Positions 15,001 to 28,356 of a stretch of 64,000 bases of DNA are shown piece after piece. Positions within the stretch are counted from its first letter, which is position 1. Each line of letters starts with the position of its first letter. Made by a program: the position numbers and the translations under genes. The notes under the pieces are model-generated. The model did no database searches. It saw only the letters and a program-made list of their open reading frames with translations, and was not told where the DNA came from. Source of the DNA: Bathymodiolus brooksi (lineage: Eukaryota; Mollusca; Bivalvia; Mytilida; Modiolidae); NCBI GenBank assembly GCA_963680875.1, contig OY804583.1, positions 37,011,982 to 37,075,981 of the forward strand. Direction: 5' to 3'.

Positions 15001-18000
15001 TTTATTGACCAAAAGCTCCCCGCTTAGTGAAACACTGCATTCATAGAAGTTCTTCCCACATGTGACTTCAATAAAAAGTGGCTGGGTTTAACTAGTTTTA
15101 TTGACCTAAAGCTCCCCTCTTAGTGAAACACTGTGTTCATAGAAGTGATTCCCACATGTGACTTCAATAAAAAGTGGCTGGGTTTAACTAGTTTTTTGAC
15201 CTAAAGCTCCCCTCTTAGTGATACACTGCATTCATAGAAGGTGCTTCCCACATGTGACTTCAATAAAAAGTGGCTGGGTTTAACTAGTTTTATTGACCTA
15301 AAGCTCCCCTCTTAGTCAAACACTGCGTTCATAGAAGTGCTTCCCACATGTGACTTCAATAAAAAGTGGCTGGGTTTAACTAGTTTTATTGACCTAAAGC
15401 TCCTCTCTTAGTGAAACACTGCGTTCATAGAAGTGCTTCCCACATGTGACTTCAATAAAAAGTGGCTGGGTTTAACTAGTTTTATTGACCTAAAGTTCCC
15501 CTCTTAGTGAAACACTGCATTCATAGAAGTGCTTCCCACATGTGACTTCAATAAAAAGTGGCTGGGTTTAACTAGTTGTATTGACCTAAAGCTCCCCTCT
15601 TAGTGAAACACTGCGTTCATAGAAGTGCTTCCAACATTTGACTTCAATAAAAAGTGGCTGGGTTTAACTAGTTTTATTGACCTAAAGCTCCCCTCTTAGT
15701 CAAACACTGCATTCATAGAAGTGCTTCCCACATGTGACTTCAATAAAAAGTGGCTGGGTTTAACTTGTTTTATTGACCTAAAGCTCCCCTCTTAGTGAAA
15801 CACTGCATTCATAGAAGTGCTTCCCACATGTGACTTCAATAAAAAGTGGCTGGGTTTAACTAGTTTTATTGACCTAAAGCTCCCCTCTTAGTGAAACACT
15901 GCGTTCATAGAAGTGCTTCTTCCCACATGTGGCTTCAATAAAAAGTGGCTGGGTTTAACTAGTTTTATTGACCTAAAGCTCCCCTCTTAGTGAAACACTG
16001 CATTCATAGAAGTTCTTCCCACATGTGACTTCAATAAAAAGTGGCTGGGTTTAACTAGTTTTATTGACCTAAAGCTCCCCTCTTAGTGAAACATTGTGTT
16101 CATAGAAGTGATTCCCACATGTGACTTCAATAAAAAGTGGCTGGGTTTAACTAGTTTTATTGACCTAAAGCTCCCCTCTTAGTGATACACTGCATTCATA
16201 GAAGGTGCTTCCCACATGTGACTTCAATAAAAAGTGGCTGGGTTTAACTAGTTTTATTGACCTAAAGCTCCCCTCTAGGTCAAACACTGCGTTCATAGAA
16301 GTGCTTCCCACATGTGACTTCAATAAAAAGTGACTGGGTTTAACTAGTTTTATTGACCTAGAGCTCCTCTCTTAGTGAAACACTGCGTTCATAGAAGTGC
16401 TTCCCACATGTGACTTCAATAAAAAGTGGCTGGGTTTAACTAGTTTTATTGACCTAAAGCTCCCCTCTTAGTGAAGCACTGCGTTCATAGAAGTGCTTCC
16501 CACATGTGACTTTAATAAAAAGTGGCTTGGTTTAACTAGTTTTATTGACCTAAAGCTGTCATCTTAGTGAAACACTGCGTTCATAGAAGTGATTCCCACG
16601 TGTGACTTCAATAAAAATGGCTGGGTTTAACTAGTTGTATTGACCTAAAGCTCCCCTCTTAGTGAAACACTACATTCATAGAAGTGCTTCCCACACGTGA
16701 CTTCAATAAAAAGTGGCTGGGTTTAACTAGTTTTATTGACCTAAAGCTCCCCTCTTAGTAAAACACTGCGTTCATAGAAGTGATTCCCACATGTGACTTC
16801 AATAAAAAGTGGCTGGGTTTAACTAGTTTTATTGGTCTAAAGCTCCCCTCTTAGTGAAGCACTTTATTCATAGAAGTGCTTCCCACATGTGACTTCAATA
16901 AAAAGTGGATGGGTTTAACTAGTTTTATTGACCTAAAGCTCCCCTCTTAGTGAAACACTGCGTTCATAGAAGTGCTTCTTCCCACATGTGGCTTCAATAA
17001 AAAGTGGCTGGGTTTAACTAGTTTTATTGACCTAAAGCTCCCCTCTTAGTGAAACACTGCATTCATAGAAGTTCTTCCCACATGTGACTTCAATAAAAAG
17101 TGGCTGGGTTTAACTAGTTTTATTGACCTAAAGCTCCCCTCTTAGTGAAACACTGTGTTCATAGAAGTGATTCCCACATGTGACTTCAATAAAAAGTGGC
17201 TGGGTTTAACTAGTTTTATTGACCTAAAGCTCCCCTCTTAGTGATACACTGCATTCATAGAAGTGCTTCCCACATGTGACTTCAATAAAAAGTGACTGGG
17301 TTTAACTAGTTTTATTGACCTAGAGCTCCTCTCTTAGTGAAACACTGCGTTCATAGAAGTGCTTCCCACATGTGACTTCAATAAAAAGAGGCTGGGTTTA
17401 ACTAGTTTTATTGACCTAAAGCTCCCCTCTTAGTGAAACACTGCGTTCATAGAAGTGCTTCCCACATGTGACTTTAATAAAAAGTGGCTTGGTTTAACTA
17501 GTTTTATTGACCTAAAGCTGCCATCTTAGTGAAACACTGCGTTCATAGAAGTGATTTCCACATGTGACTTCAATAAAAATGGCTGGGTTTAACTAGTTGT
17601 ATTGACCTAAAGCTCCCCTCTTAGTGAAACACTACATTCATAGAAGTGCTTCCCACACGTGACTTCAATAAAAAGTGGCTGGGTTTAACTAGTTTTATTG
17701 ACCTAAAGCTCCCCTCTTAGTAAAACACTGCGTTCATAGAAGTGATTCCCACATGTGACTTCAATAAAAAGTGGCTGGGTTTAACTAGTTTTATTGGTCT
17801 AAAGCTCCCCTCTTAGTGAAGCACTTTATTCATAGAAGTGCTTCCCACATGTGACTTCAATAAAAAGTGGATGGGTTTAACTAGTTTTATTGACCTAAAG
17901 CTTCCCTCTTAGTCAAACACTGCGTTCATAGAAGTGCTTTCCACATGTGACTTCAATAAAAAGTGGCTGGGTTTAACTAGTTTTATTGACCTAAAGCTCC

Positions 18001-21000
18001 CCTCTTAGTCAAACACTGCGTTCATAGAAGTGCTTCCCACATGTGACTTCAATAAAAAGTGGCTGGGTTTAACTAGTTTTATTGACCTAAAGCTCCTCTC
18101 TTAGTGAAACACTGCGTTCATAGAAGTGCTTCCCACATGTGACTTCAATAAAAAGTGGCTGGGTTTAACTAGTTTTATTGACCTAAAGTTCCCCTCTTAG
18201 TGAAACACTGCATTCATAGAAGTGCTTCCCACATGTGACTTCAATAAAAAGTGGCTGGGTTTAACTAGTTGTATTGACCTAAAGCTCCCCTCTTAGTGAA
18301 ACACTGCGTTCATAGAAGTTCTTCCCACATGTGACTTCAATAAAAAGTGGCTGGGTTTAACTAGTTTTATTGACCTAAAGCTCCCCTCTAGGTGAAACAC
18401 TGCATTCACAGAAGTGCTTCCCACATGTGACTTCAATAAAAAGTGGCTGTGTTTAACTAGTTTTATTGACCAAAAGCTCCCCTCTTAGTGAAACACTGCA
18501 TTCATAGAAGTGCTTCCCACATGTGACTTCAATAAAAAGTGGCTGGGTTTAACTAGTTTTATTGACCTAAAGCTCCCCTCTTAGTGAAACACTGCGTTCA
18601 TAGAAGTGCTTACCACATGTGACTTCAATAAAAAGTGGCTGGGTTTAACTAGTTTTATTGACCTAAAGTTCCCCTCTTAGTGAAACACTGCATTCATAGA
18701 ATTGCTTCCCACATGTGACTTCAATAAAAAGTGGCTGGGTTTAACTAGTTTTATTGACCTAAAGCTCCCCTCTTAGTGAAACACTGCGTTCATAGAAGTG
18801 CTTCCAACATTTGACTTCAATAAAAAGTGGCTGGGTTTAACTAGTTTTATTGACCTAAAGCTCCCCTCTTAGTGAAACACTGCATTCATAGAAGGTGCTT
18901 CCCACATGTGACTTCAATAAAAAGTGGCTGGGTTTAACTAGTTTTATTGACCTAAAGCTCCCCTCTTAGTCAAACACTGCCTTCATAGAAGTGCTTCCCA
19001 CATGTGACTTCAATAAAAAGTGGCTGGGTTTAACTAGTTTTATTGACCTAAAGCTCCCCTCTTAGTGAAACACTGCGTTCATAGAAGTGCTTCCAACATT
19101 TGACTTCAATAAAAAGTGGCTGGGTTTGACTAGTTTTATTGACCTAAAGCTCCCCTCTTAGTGAAACACTGCATTCATAGAAGGTGCTTCCCACATGTGA
19201 CTTCAATAAAAAGTGGCTGGGTTTAACTAGTTTTATTGACCTAAAGCTCCCCTCTTAGTCAAACACTGCGTTCATAGAAGTGCTTCCCACATGTGACTTC
19301 AATAAAAAGTGGCTGGGTTTAACTAGTTTTATTGACCTAAAGCTCCTCTCTTAGTGAAACACTGCGTTCATAGAAGTGCTTCCCACATGTGACTTCAATA
19401 AAAAGTGGCTGGGTTTAACTAGTTTTATTGACCTAAAGTTCCCCTCTTAGTGAAACACTGCATTCATAGAAGTGCTTCCCACATGTGACTTCAATAAAAA
19501 GTGGCTGGGTTTAACTAGTTGTATTGACCTAAAGCTCCCCTCTTAGTGAAACACTGCGTTCATAGAAGTGCTTCCAACATTTGACTTCAATAAAAAGTGG
19601 CTGGGTTTAACTAGTTTTATTGACCTAAAGCTCCCCTCTTAGTGAAACACTGCTTTCATAGAAGGTGCTTCCCACATGTGACTTCAATAAAAAGTGGCTG
19701 GGTTTAACTAGTTTTATTGACCTAAAGCTCCCCTCTTAGTGAAACACTGCATTCATAGAAGTGCTTCCCACATGTGACTTCAATAAAAAGTGGCTGGGTT
19801 TAACTAGTTTTATTGACCTAAAGCTCCCCTCTTAGGGGAAAACTGCTTTCATAGAAGTGCTTCCCACATGTGACTTCAATAAAAAGTGGCTGGGTTTAAC
19901 TAGTTTTATTGACCTAAAGCTCCCCTCTTAGTGAAACACTGCGTTCATAGAAGTGCTTCTTCCCACATGTGACTTCAATAAAAAGTGGCTGGGTTTAACT
20001 AGTTTTATTGACCTAAAGCTCCCCTCTTAGTGAAACACTGCATTCATAGAGGTGATCCCCACATGTGACTTCAATAAAAAGTGGCTGGGTTTAACTAGTT
20101 TTATTGACCTAAAGCTCCCCTCTTAGTGAAACACTACATTCATAGAAGTGCTTCCCACATGTGACTTCAATAAAAAGTGGCTGGGTTTAACTAGTTTTAT
20201 TGACCTAAAGCTCCCCTCTTAGTAAAACACTGCGTTCATAGAAGTGCTTCCCACATGTGACTTCAATAAAAAGTGGCTGGGTTTAACTAGTGTTATTGAT
20301 CTAAAGCTCCCCTCTTAGTGAAACACTGCTTTCATAGAAGTGCTTCCCACATGTGACTTCAATAAAAAGTGGCTGGGTTTAACTAGTTTTATTGACCTAA
20401 AGCTCCCCTCTAGGTGAAACACTGTGTTCATAGAAGGTGCTTCCCACATGTGACTTCAATAAAAAGTGGCTGGGTTTAACTAGTTTTATTGACCTAAAGC
20501 TCCCCTCTTAGTGAAACACTGCGTTCATAGAAGTGCTTCCCACATGTGACTTCAATAAAAAGTGGCTGGGTTTAACTAGTTTTATTGGTCTAAAGCTCCC
20601 CTCTTAGTGAAGCACTTTATTCATAGAAGTGCTTCCCACATATGACTTCAATAAAAAGTGGCTGGGTTTAACTAGTTTTATTGACCTAAAGCTTCCCTCT
20701 TAGTCAAACACTGCGTTCATAGAAGTGCTTCCCACATGTGACTTCAATAAAAAGTGGCTGGGTTTAACTAGTTTTATTGACCTAAAGCTCCCCTCTTATT
20801 GAAACACTGCATTCATAGAAGTGCCCCCCACATGTGACTTCAATAAAAAGTGGCTGGGTTTAACTAGTTTTATTGACCTAAAGCTCCCCTCTTAGTGAAA
20901 CACTGCGTTCATAGAAGTGCTTACCACATGTGACTTCAATAAAAAGTGGCTGGGTTTAACTAGTTTTATTGACCTAAAGTTCCCCTCTTAGTGAAACACT

Positions 21001-23741
21001 GCATTCATAGAATTGCTTCCCACATGTGACTTCAATAAAAAGTGGCTGGGTTTAACTAGTTTTATTGACCTAAAGCTCCCCTCTAAGTGAAACACTGCGT
21101 TCATAGAAGTGCTTCCAACATTTGACTTCAATAAAAAGTGGCTGGGTTTAACTAGTTTTATTGACCTAAAGCTCCCCTCTTAGTGAAACACTGCATTCAT
21201 AGAAGGTGCTTCCCACATGTGACTTCAATAAAAAGTGGCTGGGTTTAACTAGTTTTATTGACCTAAAGCTCCCCTCTTAGTCAAACACTGCGTTCATAGA
21301 AGTGCTTCCCACATGTGACTTCAATAAAAAGTGGCTGGGTTTAACTAGTTTTATTGACCTAAAGCTCCCCTCTTAGTGAAACACTGCGTTCATAGAAGTG
21401 CTTCCAACATTTGACTTCAATAAAAAGTGGCTGGGTTTGACTAGTTTTATTGACCTAAAGCTCCCCTCTTAGTGAAACACTGCATTCATAGAAGGTGCTT
21501 CCCACATGTGACTTCAATAAAAAGTGGCTGGGTTTAACTAGTTTTATTGACCTAAAGCTCCCCTCTTAGTCAAACACTGCGTTCATAGAAGTGCTTCCCA
21601 CATGTGACTTCAATAAAAAGTGGCTGGGTTTAACTAGTTTTATTGACCTAAAGCTCCTCTCTTAGTGAAACACTGCGTTCATAGAAGTGCTTCCCACATG
21701 TGACTTCAATAAAAAGTGGCTGGGTTTAACTAGTTTTATTGACCTAAAGTTCCCCTCTTAGTGAAACACTGCATTCATAGAAGTGCTTCCCACATGTGAC
21801 TTCAATAAAAAGTGGCTGGGTTTAACTAGTTGTATTGACCTAAAGCTCCCCTCTTAGTGAAACACTGCGTTCATAGAAGTGCTTCCAACATTTGACTTCA
21901 ATAAAAAGTGGCTGGGTTTAACTAGTTTTATTGACCTAAAGCTCCCCTCTTAGTGAAACACTGCTTTCATAGAAGGTGCTTCCCACATGTGACTTCAATA
22001 AAAAGTGGCTGGGTTTAACTAGTTTTATTGACCTAAAGCTCCCCTCTTAGTGAAACACTGCATTCATAGAAGTGCTTCCCACATGTGACTTCAATAAAAA
22101 GTGGCTGGGTTTAACTAGTTTTATTGACCTAAAGCTCCCCTCTTAGGGGAAAACTGCTTTCATAGAAGTGCTTCCCACATGTGACTTCAATAAAAAGTGG
22201 CTGGGTTTAACTAGTTTTATTGACCTAAAGCTCCCCTCTTAGTGAAACACTGCGTTCATAGAAGTGCTTCTTCCCACATGTGACTTCAATAAAAAGTGGC
22301 TGGGTTTAACTAGTTTTATTGACCTAAAGCTCCCCTCTTAGTGAAACACTGCATTCATAGAAGTGATCCCCACATGTGACTTCAATAAAAAGTGGCTGGG
22401 TTTAACTAGTTTTATTGACCTAAAGCTCCCCTCTTAGTGAAACACTACATTCATAGAAGTGCTTCCCACATGTGACTTCAATAAAAAGTGGCTGGGTTTA
22501 ACTAGTTTTATTGACCTAAAGCTCCCCTCTTAGTAAAACACTGCGTTCATAGAAGTGCTTCCCACATGTGACTTCAATAAAAAGTGGCTGGGTTTAACTA
22601 GTGTTATTGATCTAAAGCTCCCCTCTTAGTGAAACACTGCTTTCATAGAAGTGCTTCCCACATGTGACTTCAATAAAAAGTGGCTGGGTTTAACTAGTTG
22701 TATTGGTCTAAAGCTCCCCTCTTAGTGAAGCACTTTATTCATAGAAGTGCTTCCCACATGTGACTTCAATAAAAAGTGGCTGGGTTTAACTAGTTTTATT
22801 GACCTAAAGCTTCCCTCTTAGTCAAACACTGCGTTCATAGAAGTGCTTCCCACATGTGACTTCAATAAAAAGTGGCTGGGTTTAACTAGTTTTATTGACC
22901 TAAAGCTCCCCTCTTATTGAAACACTGCATTCATAGAAGTGCCCCCCACATGTGACTTCCATAAAAAGTGGCTGGGTTTAACTAGTTTTATTGACCTAAA
23001 CTCCCCTCTAGGTGAAACACTGTGTTCATAGAAGTGCTTCCCACATGTGACTTCAATAAAAAGTGGCTTGGTTTAACTAGTTTTATTGACCTAAAACTCC
23101 CCTCTAGGTCAAACACTGTGTTCATAGAAGGTTCTTTCCACATATGACTTCAATAAAAAGTGGCTGGGTTTAACTAGTTTTATTGACCTAAAGCTCCCCT
23201 CTTAGTGAAACACTGCATTCATAGAAGTGCTTCCCACATGTGACTTCAATAAAAAGAGGCTGGGTTTAACTAGTTTTATTGACCTAAAGCTCCCCTCTTA
23301 GTGAAACACTGCGTTCATAGAAGTGCTTCCCACGTGTGACTTCAATAAAAAGTGGCTGGGTTTAACTAGTTTTATTGACCTAAAGCTCCCCTCTTAGTGA
23401 AGCACTGCGTTCATAGAAGTGCTTCCCACATGTGACTTCAATAAAAAGTGGCTGGGTTTAACTAGTTTTATTGACCTAAAGCTCCCCTCTTAGTGAAACA
23501 CTGCGTTCATAGAAGTGCTTCCCACATGTGACTTCAATAAAAAGTGGCTGGGTTTAACTAGTTTTATTGACCTAAAGCTCCCCTCTAGGTCAAACACTGT
23601 GTTCATAGAAGGTGCTTCCCACATGTGACTTCAATAAAAAGTGGCTGGGTTTAACTAGTTTTATTGACCTAAAGCTCCCCTCTTAGTGAAACACTGCGTT
23701 CATAGAAGTGCTTCCCACATGTGACTTCAATAAAAAGTGGC
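1..23741. repeat. 96-bp satellite array, about 247 monomers
   Basis: Head-to-tail monomers of 96 bp fill the whole stretch; the window begins inside the array. Each monomer contains CCTAAAGCTCCCCTCTTAGT, then a TTCATAGAAGTG block, CCCACATGTGACTTCAATAA and TTTAACTAGTTTTATTGA. Variants include short forms lacking a base, a CTTCTTCCC insertion form, and a CTAGGTGAAAC form. Groups of variants recur in the same order, giving higher-order periods (reported as a finding). The array ends at 23741, where the sequence departs from the monomer after AAAAAGTGGC. Short open frames of 60-76 codons on the minus strand repeat with the monomer and are not genes. The array may be pericentromeric, subtelomeric or interstitial; the sequence does not say which. 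Confidence 0.97.
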
Positions 23742-25354
23742 GGCTAAAATGATATTTAAAACTCAACAAATGAATAGTATAGGGACAAAATAGAATAGAG
23801 TACCATAGAGTAATGAAACGTTATCCTATAGTATTTAAATTAGTAAATAAATTTTGAAATCTGATATTTAAACAAATGGAAATATTTTAGAAAATAAATT
23901 TGAAATCTGATATTTAAAAAATGGAAATATTTTATTATCTATTTAAGAAGATTCCTTGACAATTTTAATCATTTTACATCTCATTTCAAGACTAAAGAAT
24001 AATATGATGTCATTCTTTATTAGAAAGAAATTTATTAACCTTATCTTGCTGTCAGAAAACTTTAGAATACAAGTTTTGTACATGTACTCAAAAACTGACC
24101 AATCAGAGCATTGTATCCAGAATATAGAGTGTTCTGATTGGATGATATTGCAGTACTATTATAACATTCTTACATAGAGTGTTCTAATTATGGCTCAAAT
24201 GACACAAATTAATTTATAGATTTTATTGTTTGCCAGAAAGAAATGTTCATATATGAATATGTAAATAATAATACAATTCAATAAACTAGTTAAACATGCA
24301 ACATAAGAAAATATTTTGCGGGCTATAAAATATAAAGCCGCAAATGTAGTAAAAATAAAACTGCATTCTTCAGAATTAGACAAGAATAAAAGGGTGAGGC
24401 GGGTGGGAAAACTTTCAAAATCTTATCAAACAATGAGGTATTTAATTACAGGTGAACTCTATTCAGTGACTATATATATGAATTACCTTAATAGATTTTT
24501 GTGTGAAACGAATTTAGCCAAAATTACTATTTTTTACTTATAAAAATTTACCGATTGGATGATTTTGCAGTACTAATATAAAATTCTTACACATGACATG
24601 CTCAAAAGTTTTATGATCGTAAGGCAATAAAATGATAATCAGGTTTCATAAGAATTTATAAGACATGAAAATAATTCTGGTCATAAAATACAGGAAACTC
24701 GTAATTTTATTTGTAACAAAAAATTAAACTGACATATAAAGAAACAAAATTTTGATCTAAATCAAGAATCCCCCAAAAATAGCCCCCTCTTCCCCCCCCT
24801 TTCTTATCTTAAACAAGATGTATTTAATTTATTCTGAATAATTTGTTCTACATGAATACACATACACAATATTATAAATGTGCTTTGGTTTTCCATACTA
24901 CACATATATGTATATATATTATGTTTATTTCAGTTTCTATGGTAGCAATCTTTTGCAATGGTTTTCTGTTGCTTTTCCACATTTTCATTTTCTATGTTGA
25001 AAATTTATTTAATATCTTGCAAAGATTGAATGGACACCATGTTCTTCATATTGAAAGACTAACGGCTATTGTTATGCTGGTTACTGGTGAAGATTCATGT
25101 ACTGGTTCCTCGTGAAGATTCCCAGAGCTCCTTAACTTGTCTAGGGTGGTGGATAAGAGGAGCCCTATTGATGGGGGTTTTCAGGTTATAATACTGAATG
25201 CCTGACTGTGGATCTTAGTGCAGTCTGTGCCAAAAACCACTAGCCCTATGCCCCAATCTAGTAAAAATGGACATGGGCTAGTGAAAATTGCATAAAATTT
25301 GCTAAATTAAATAGAAAAAATTCTTCTAAAATGTTGTTTGGGCTAGTTTTGAAA
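23742..25354. other. AT-rich intergenic DNA, no gene seen
   Basis: No convincing coding exon is visible. A roughly 46-bp block at 23844-23889 is repeated at 23891-23934, containing GAAATCTGATATTTAAA and ATGGAAATATTTTA. An element fragment with CCAATCAG and CTGATTGG arms at about 24098-24140 resembles a segment near 24550 (GATTGGATGAT..TTGCAGTACTA). A C-rich run lies at 24773-24802. The open frames here are short and have no recognisable similarity or codon signal. Confidence 0.6.
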
Positions 25355-25630
25355 ATGTTTTTGGCACAGACTGTTAGTGGGTAATGGTTTTTGGCACAGA
25401 CTGTTAGTGGGTAATGTTTTTTGGCACAGACTGTTAGTGGGTAATGTTTTTTGGCACAGACTGTTAGTGGGTAATGTTTTTTGGCACACACTGTTAGTGG
25501 GTAATGTTTTTGGCACAGACTGTTAGTGGGTAATGTTTTTTGGCACAGACTGTTAGTGGGTAATGTTTTTTGGCACAGACTTAGTGGGTAATGTTTTTTG
25601 GCACAGACTGTTAGTGGGTAATGTTTTTGG
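25355..25630. repeat. 30-bp minisatellite, about 9 copies
   Basis: The unit is GGCACAGACTGTTAGTGGGT followed by AATG and a T run. Copies vary only in the T-run length and a few bases. Because 30 is a multiple of three, the minus strand shows a repeated KHYPLTVCAK-like decapeptide in an open frame of 174 codons. That frame is a consequence of the repeat and has no start or homology supporting a gene. A single inverted copy of the unit core lies at about 25219-25239. Confidence 0.93.
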
Positions 25631-26359
25631 AGAGTGCCACACTTCCTGCACATAGATTTCGTAAAAGAGTAGGCACATTGTAGCGCTATAGAGTACTTAA
25701 TTTTTCGTCCAAACCCAACTCTCCAATATTTTTGCGGGTTTGCAGATTTTTTGTGTCCAATAATTTGATATTGTGAGTGCAAAGATCAAATATTTTATTG
25801 AAAAATTGATTACGAAATATTTGGGAGAAAAAAGGAAAATCCAACATTTATAAATGTAATATGTTTTATTGGTAGTAGGTTTCCCTTCAAATAATAAGAT
25901 TTGCTCATCATGTGTGACATTCAATGAATTGGTACACACACACACGTGTGTGAAGATTTAATTTTATGATTCTGGCACACACGTTTTTCAGAAGATAGTG
26001 ATTTTAATTTTAACAAAGATTATCGTGAAGTCACAAAGCCTCAGTTTCACTTCATATAAACATTAATGTCGATTCATATTACTAGTTGGACTTCAACTTG
26101 ATTTCAACTATTTTCCTCTGACAAAGATATTCCGAAAGTTGCAGGGCACGGTCAGGACATTTGAAATAGGGGTGTAGATGGCTTCAGCTATTTTCGCTGA
26201 TTTTCAGTCATGTTAATTTCTAATCAGAACCTTCTCTGTTATATGATATATCAGAGTTCTCCCCCTTCTTTTGTGGTATGAAAGATTGCAAATATTTGTC
26301 ATAAGTGTGTCAAGGTTGGAGCCATCAAGACAACATGACAACCTTTTAATGAATTAGAG
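25631..26359. other. Intergenic DNA, no gene seen
   Basis: Ordinary AT-rich sequence with a short (CA)n/(TG)n palindromic stretch near 25934-25952. No exon or recognisable repeat family was identified. Confidence 0.5.
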
Positions 26360-27048
26360 CACAGGCGCTCGTGGCACGGACAACCCCCTTTTTTCTAACT
26401 TTCTGTTTACAAATTTATTTTCAATAAAATTTCTTTATTTCTTTATTATTTCATCTCTTTTTCCTTATTTTAACTTGTTCGAGTCAATATTCATACAATC
26501 TTATGTTAACATCAAATTGCATGTGTCGACCCTATATAGATACTAATAATACACAAGGCATGCCACTCGGCAGGTTTAAAAATCGTACCCCTGCTCGCTT
26601 CGAGTATATTTATTGCACCTTATTTCCATTATGTCATTCAAACTAGGACATGTATCCATTCCTAAAGACGCATCATTTTGCTCCTGTTTTTGTTTTGTGC
26701 ATACGATAGCTCAGTTCTCCAGAATTTTAAGATTTTCACACATTTATTGCCAAATTTTTCGTATAAGGACCCACGGCTGACGGAAGTGACGTACCACTGC
26801 ATTAACTTCAACGATAGCGTCAAAAAAGTTCCATATTTAAATGTTTAAATGTTTGGAACTTTTCTGACCCTATATAGGGTCGACACATGCAATTTGATGT
26901 TAACATAAGATTGTATGAATATTGACACGAACAAGTTAAAATAAGGAAAAAGAGATGAAATAATAAAGAAATAAAGAAATTTTATTGAAAATAAATTTGT
27001 AAACAGAAAGTTAGAAAAAGGGGGATGGTCCGTGCCACGAGCGCCTGT
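26360..27048. mobile_element. Non-autonomous foldback DNA transposon with long TIRs
   Basis: The two ends are inverted copies of about 178 bp: left 26360-26538 and right 26871-27048, outermost bases CACAGGCGCTCGTGGCAC. They differ at only a few positions, for example CAACCCCC against CCATCCCC. The copy is bounded by GAATTAGAG at 26351-26359 and again at 27049-27057, an 8-9 bp target site duplication depending on how the shared G is assigned. The ~330-bp core has no open frame of note. Long TIRs with a 9-bp duplication suit Mutator-like (MULE) elements; 8 bp would suit hAT. The element must have been moved by a transposase encoded elsewhere. Near-identity of the arms suggests recent insertion or arm homogenisation. 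Confidence 0.88.
26867..26882. repeat. Perfect 16-bp palindrome at inner TIR edge
   Basis: GACCCTATATAGGGTC reads the same on both strands and lies at the inner boundary of the right arm of the foldback element. The left arm holds only half of it (GTCGACCCTATATAG), so the arm boundary falls within the palindrome. Confidence 0.8.
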
Positions 27049-27266
27049 GAATTAGAGTAGTAGTTTTATTGTTTTCTTAACATTACGCCAAATTTTATTA
27101 TTGTGTTGGTCGTCCATTTTAGTTTCTATTCTGTTGAACCATCTTAAAGACTTCGAGAGAGAAAAATCATTTGCATAATAATGAAGTTTATTTAAGTTGT
27201 TTAAGGAAGGATTTGTTTTTTCATTGAAATTCAAACCTGTTAATATTTCTGTTGTATTCTTTGCAG

Positions 27267-27314
27267 CACGCCCAATCTTTCTGAGTTTACGGGCCAGCGG
27301 TATAACTGCTAAGC
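27267..27314 (+). CDS. Possible small exon (doubtful)
   Basis: A 48-bp stretch lies between a good acceptor (TTCTTTGCAG) and a consensus donor (GTATGT). Its frame that stays open encodes RPIFLSLRASGITAKR, a basic, Ser-containing peptide. It lies on the strand of, and upstream from, the kinesin exons that begin at 31449, so it could be a small exon of that gene. The joining phase does not fit the next exon directly: it ends after one base of a codon, whereas the exon at 31449 needs two supplied. Either another exon intervenes or this is a chance match. Confidence 0.25.
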
Positions 27315-28356
27315 GTATGTTACTTATTCTTCAACTGTTTTGTATGTTTATTTTTAGAATTTATTTTGTATTGTTATTTATTTTTATTTTTATTTATTTT
27401 CTCTGAAATGTTTAATTTAGTCATTGTTGTTACATGAATCTGCATTTTGCACTTTATTTTTAAATGATCACATGATATGTACAAATATGTCATGTGACTT
27501 TCAATGTTATTGATTCACAAATACTTGGGATTGTATTACTATAATTTTTCATCTGTTGTAAGATTTCAAAGAAAATTAGAATGAACACTGACCATATATA
27601 TATTGGATATTCGTGAGATCTCCCACGTTGAGACGATATAACTAAAAACATTTTAAAATGCCGTTAAACCCCATATTCTGTTTCCTGATTTTTTTTCCTT
27701 TTTGACAAATTTAATTAAAAATCTGAAAACACAGAGCCTTTTCAGTTGAAGCTGTAACAGGAATCTAAAAATTATTTGATGGCCCTTCACAATTTTTTTT
27801 TTTTTTAATATGGATAAGAATTTAAGATTGCTGTCCAGACAGGATATAGTTTAAGTTAATAACCTGAAGTAAACCTTTTTAAAAGTCTTCCCCAAAAACA
27901 CTGATATTTGGCTGGAATGTATGTTGTATTGTACTCTAAACATTCAGACCCAGTATCCAAGATTCAAGATGGTCATCATAGCAAGACATTTTAAAACAAA
28001 GGACCCTGGGAGAATTTGTCTTAGAATTATTTATTCTTCTATAAAACAAGTGAACTGTTGATTTTAAACTTGGATGTAATGCATCTTGTTAGGTCTTCTA
28101 CACAAATTGTATATTTTAAATTATTTCGTGATGGCATGTCACAGCAGAACATATTTTAAACATTGGACCTGATGTGAACATATTTTGAAAACTTGCACTT
28201 TATTGAAGCAAAACTATTAAAAAATAGACCTTTACAAAGTTTTTTTTTTGTGTGTGTATTAATCAGATGTCAAGATAACCCTTATCACAGAACAAACTTA
28301 ACCTGGGGAATTGTTAAACCAAATAATTTTTTTTTATTTACAGAAACTATTTAAAA
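27315..28356. other. Intergenic or intronic DNA, no feature seen
   Basis: AT-rich sequence with several T and A runs. No coding exon or repeat family was recognised. Confidence 0.5.

Noticed and set aside
1..23741. CRISPR-like regular repeat and spacer array
   Set aside because: The whole 96-bp monomer repeats with no unique spacers, and the context is eukaryotic.
25258..25782. 174-codon minus frame with KHYPLTVCAK repeats
   Set aside because: Produced by the 30-bp minisatellite; flanking codons show no homology.
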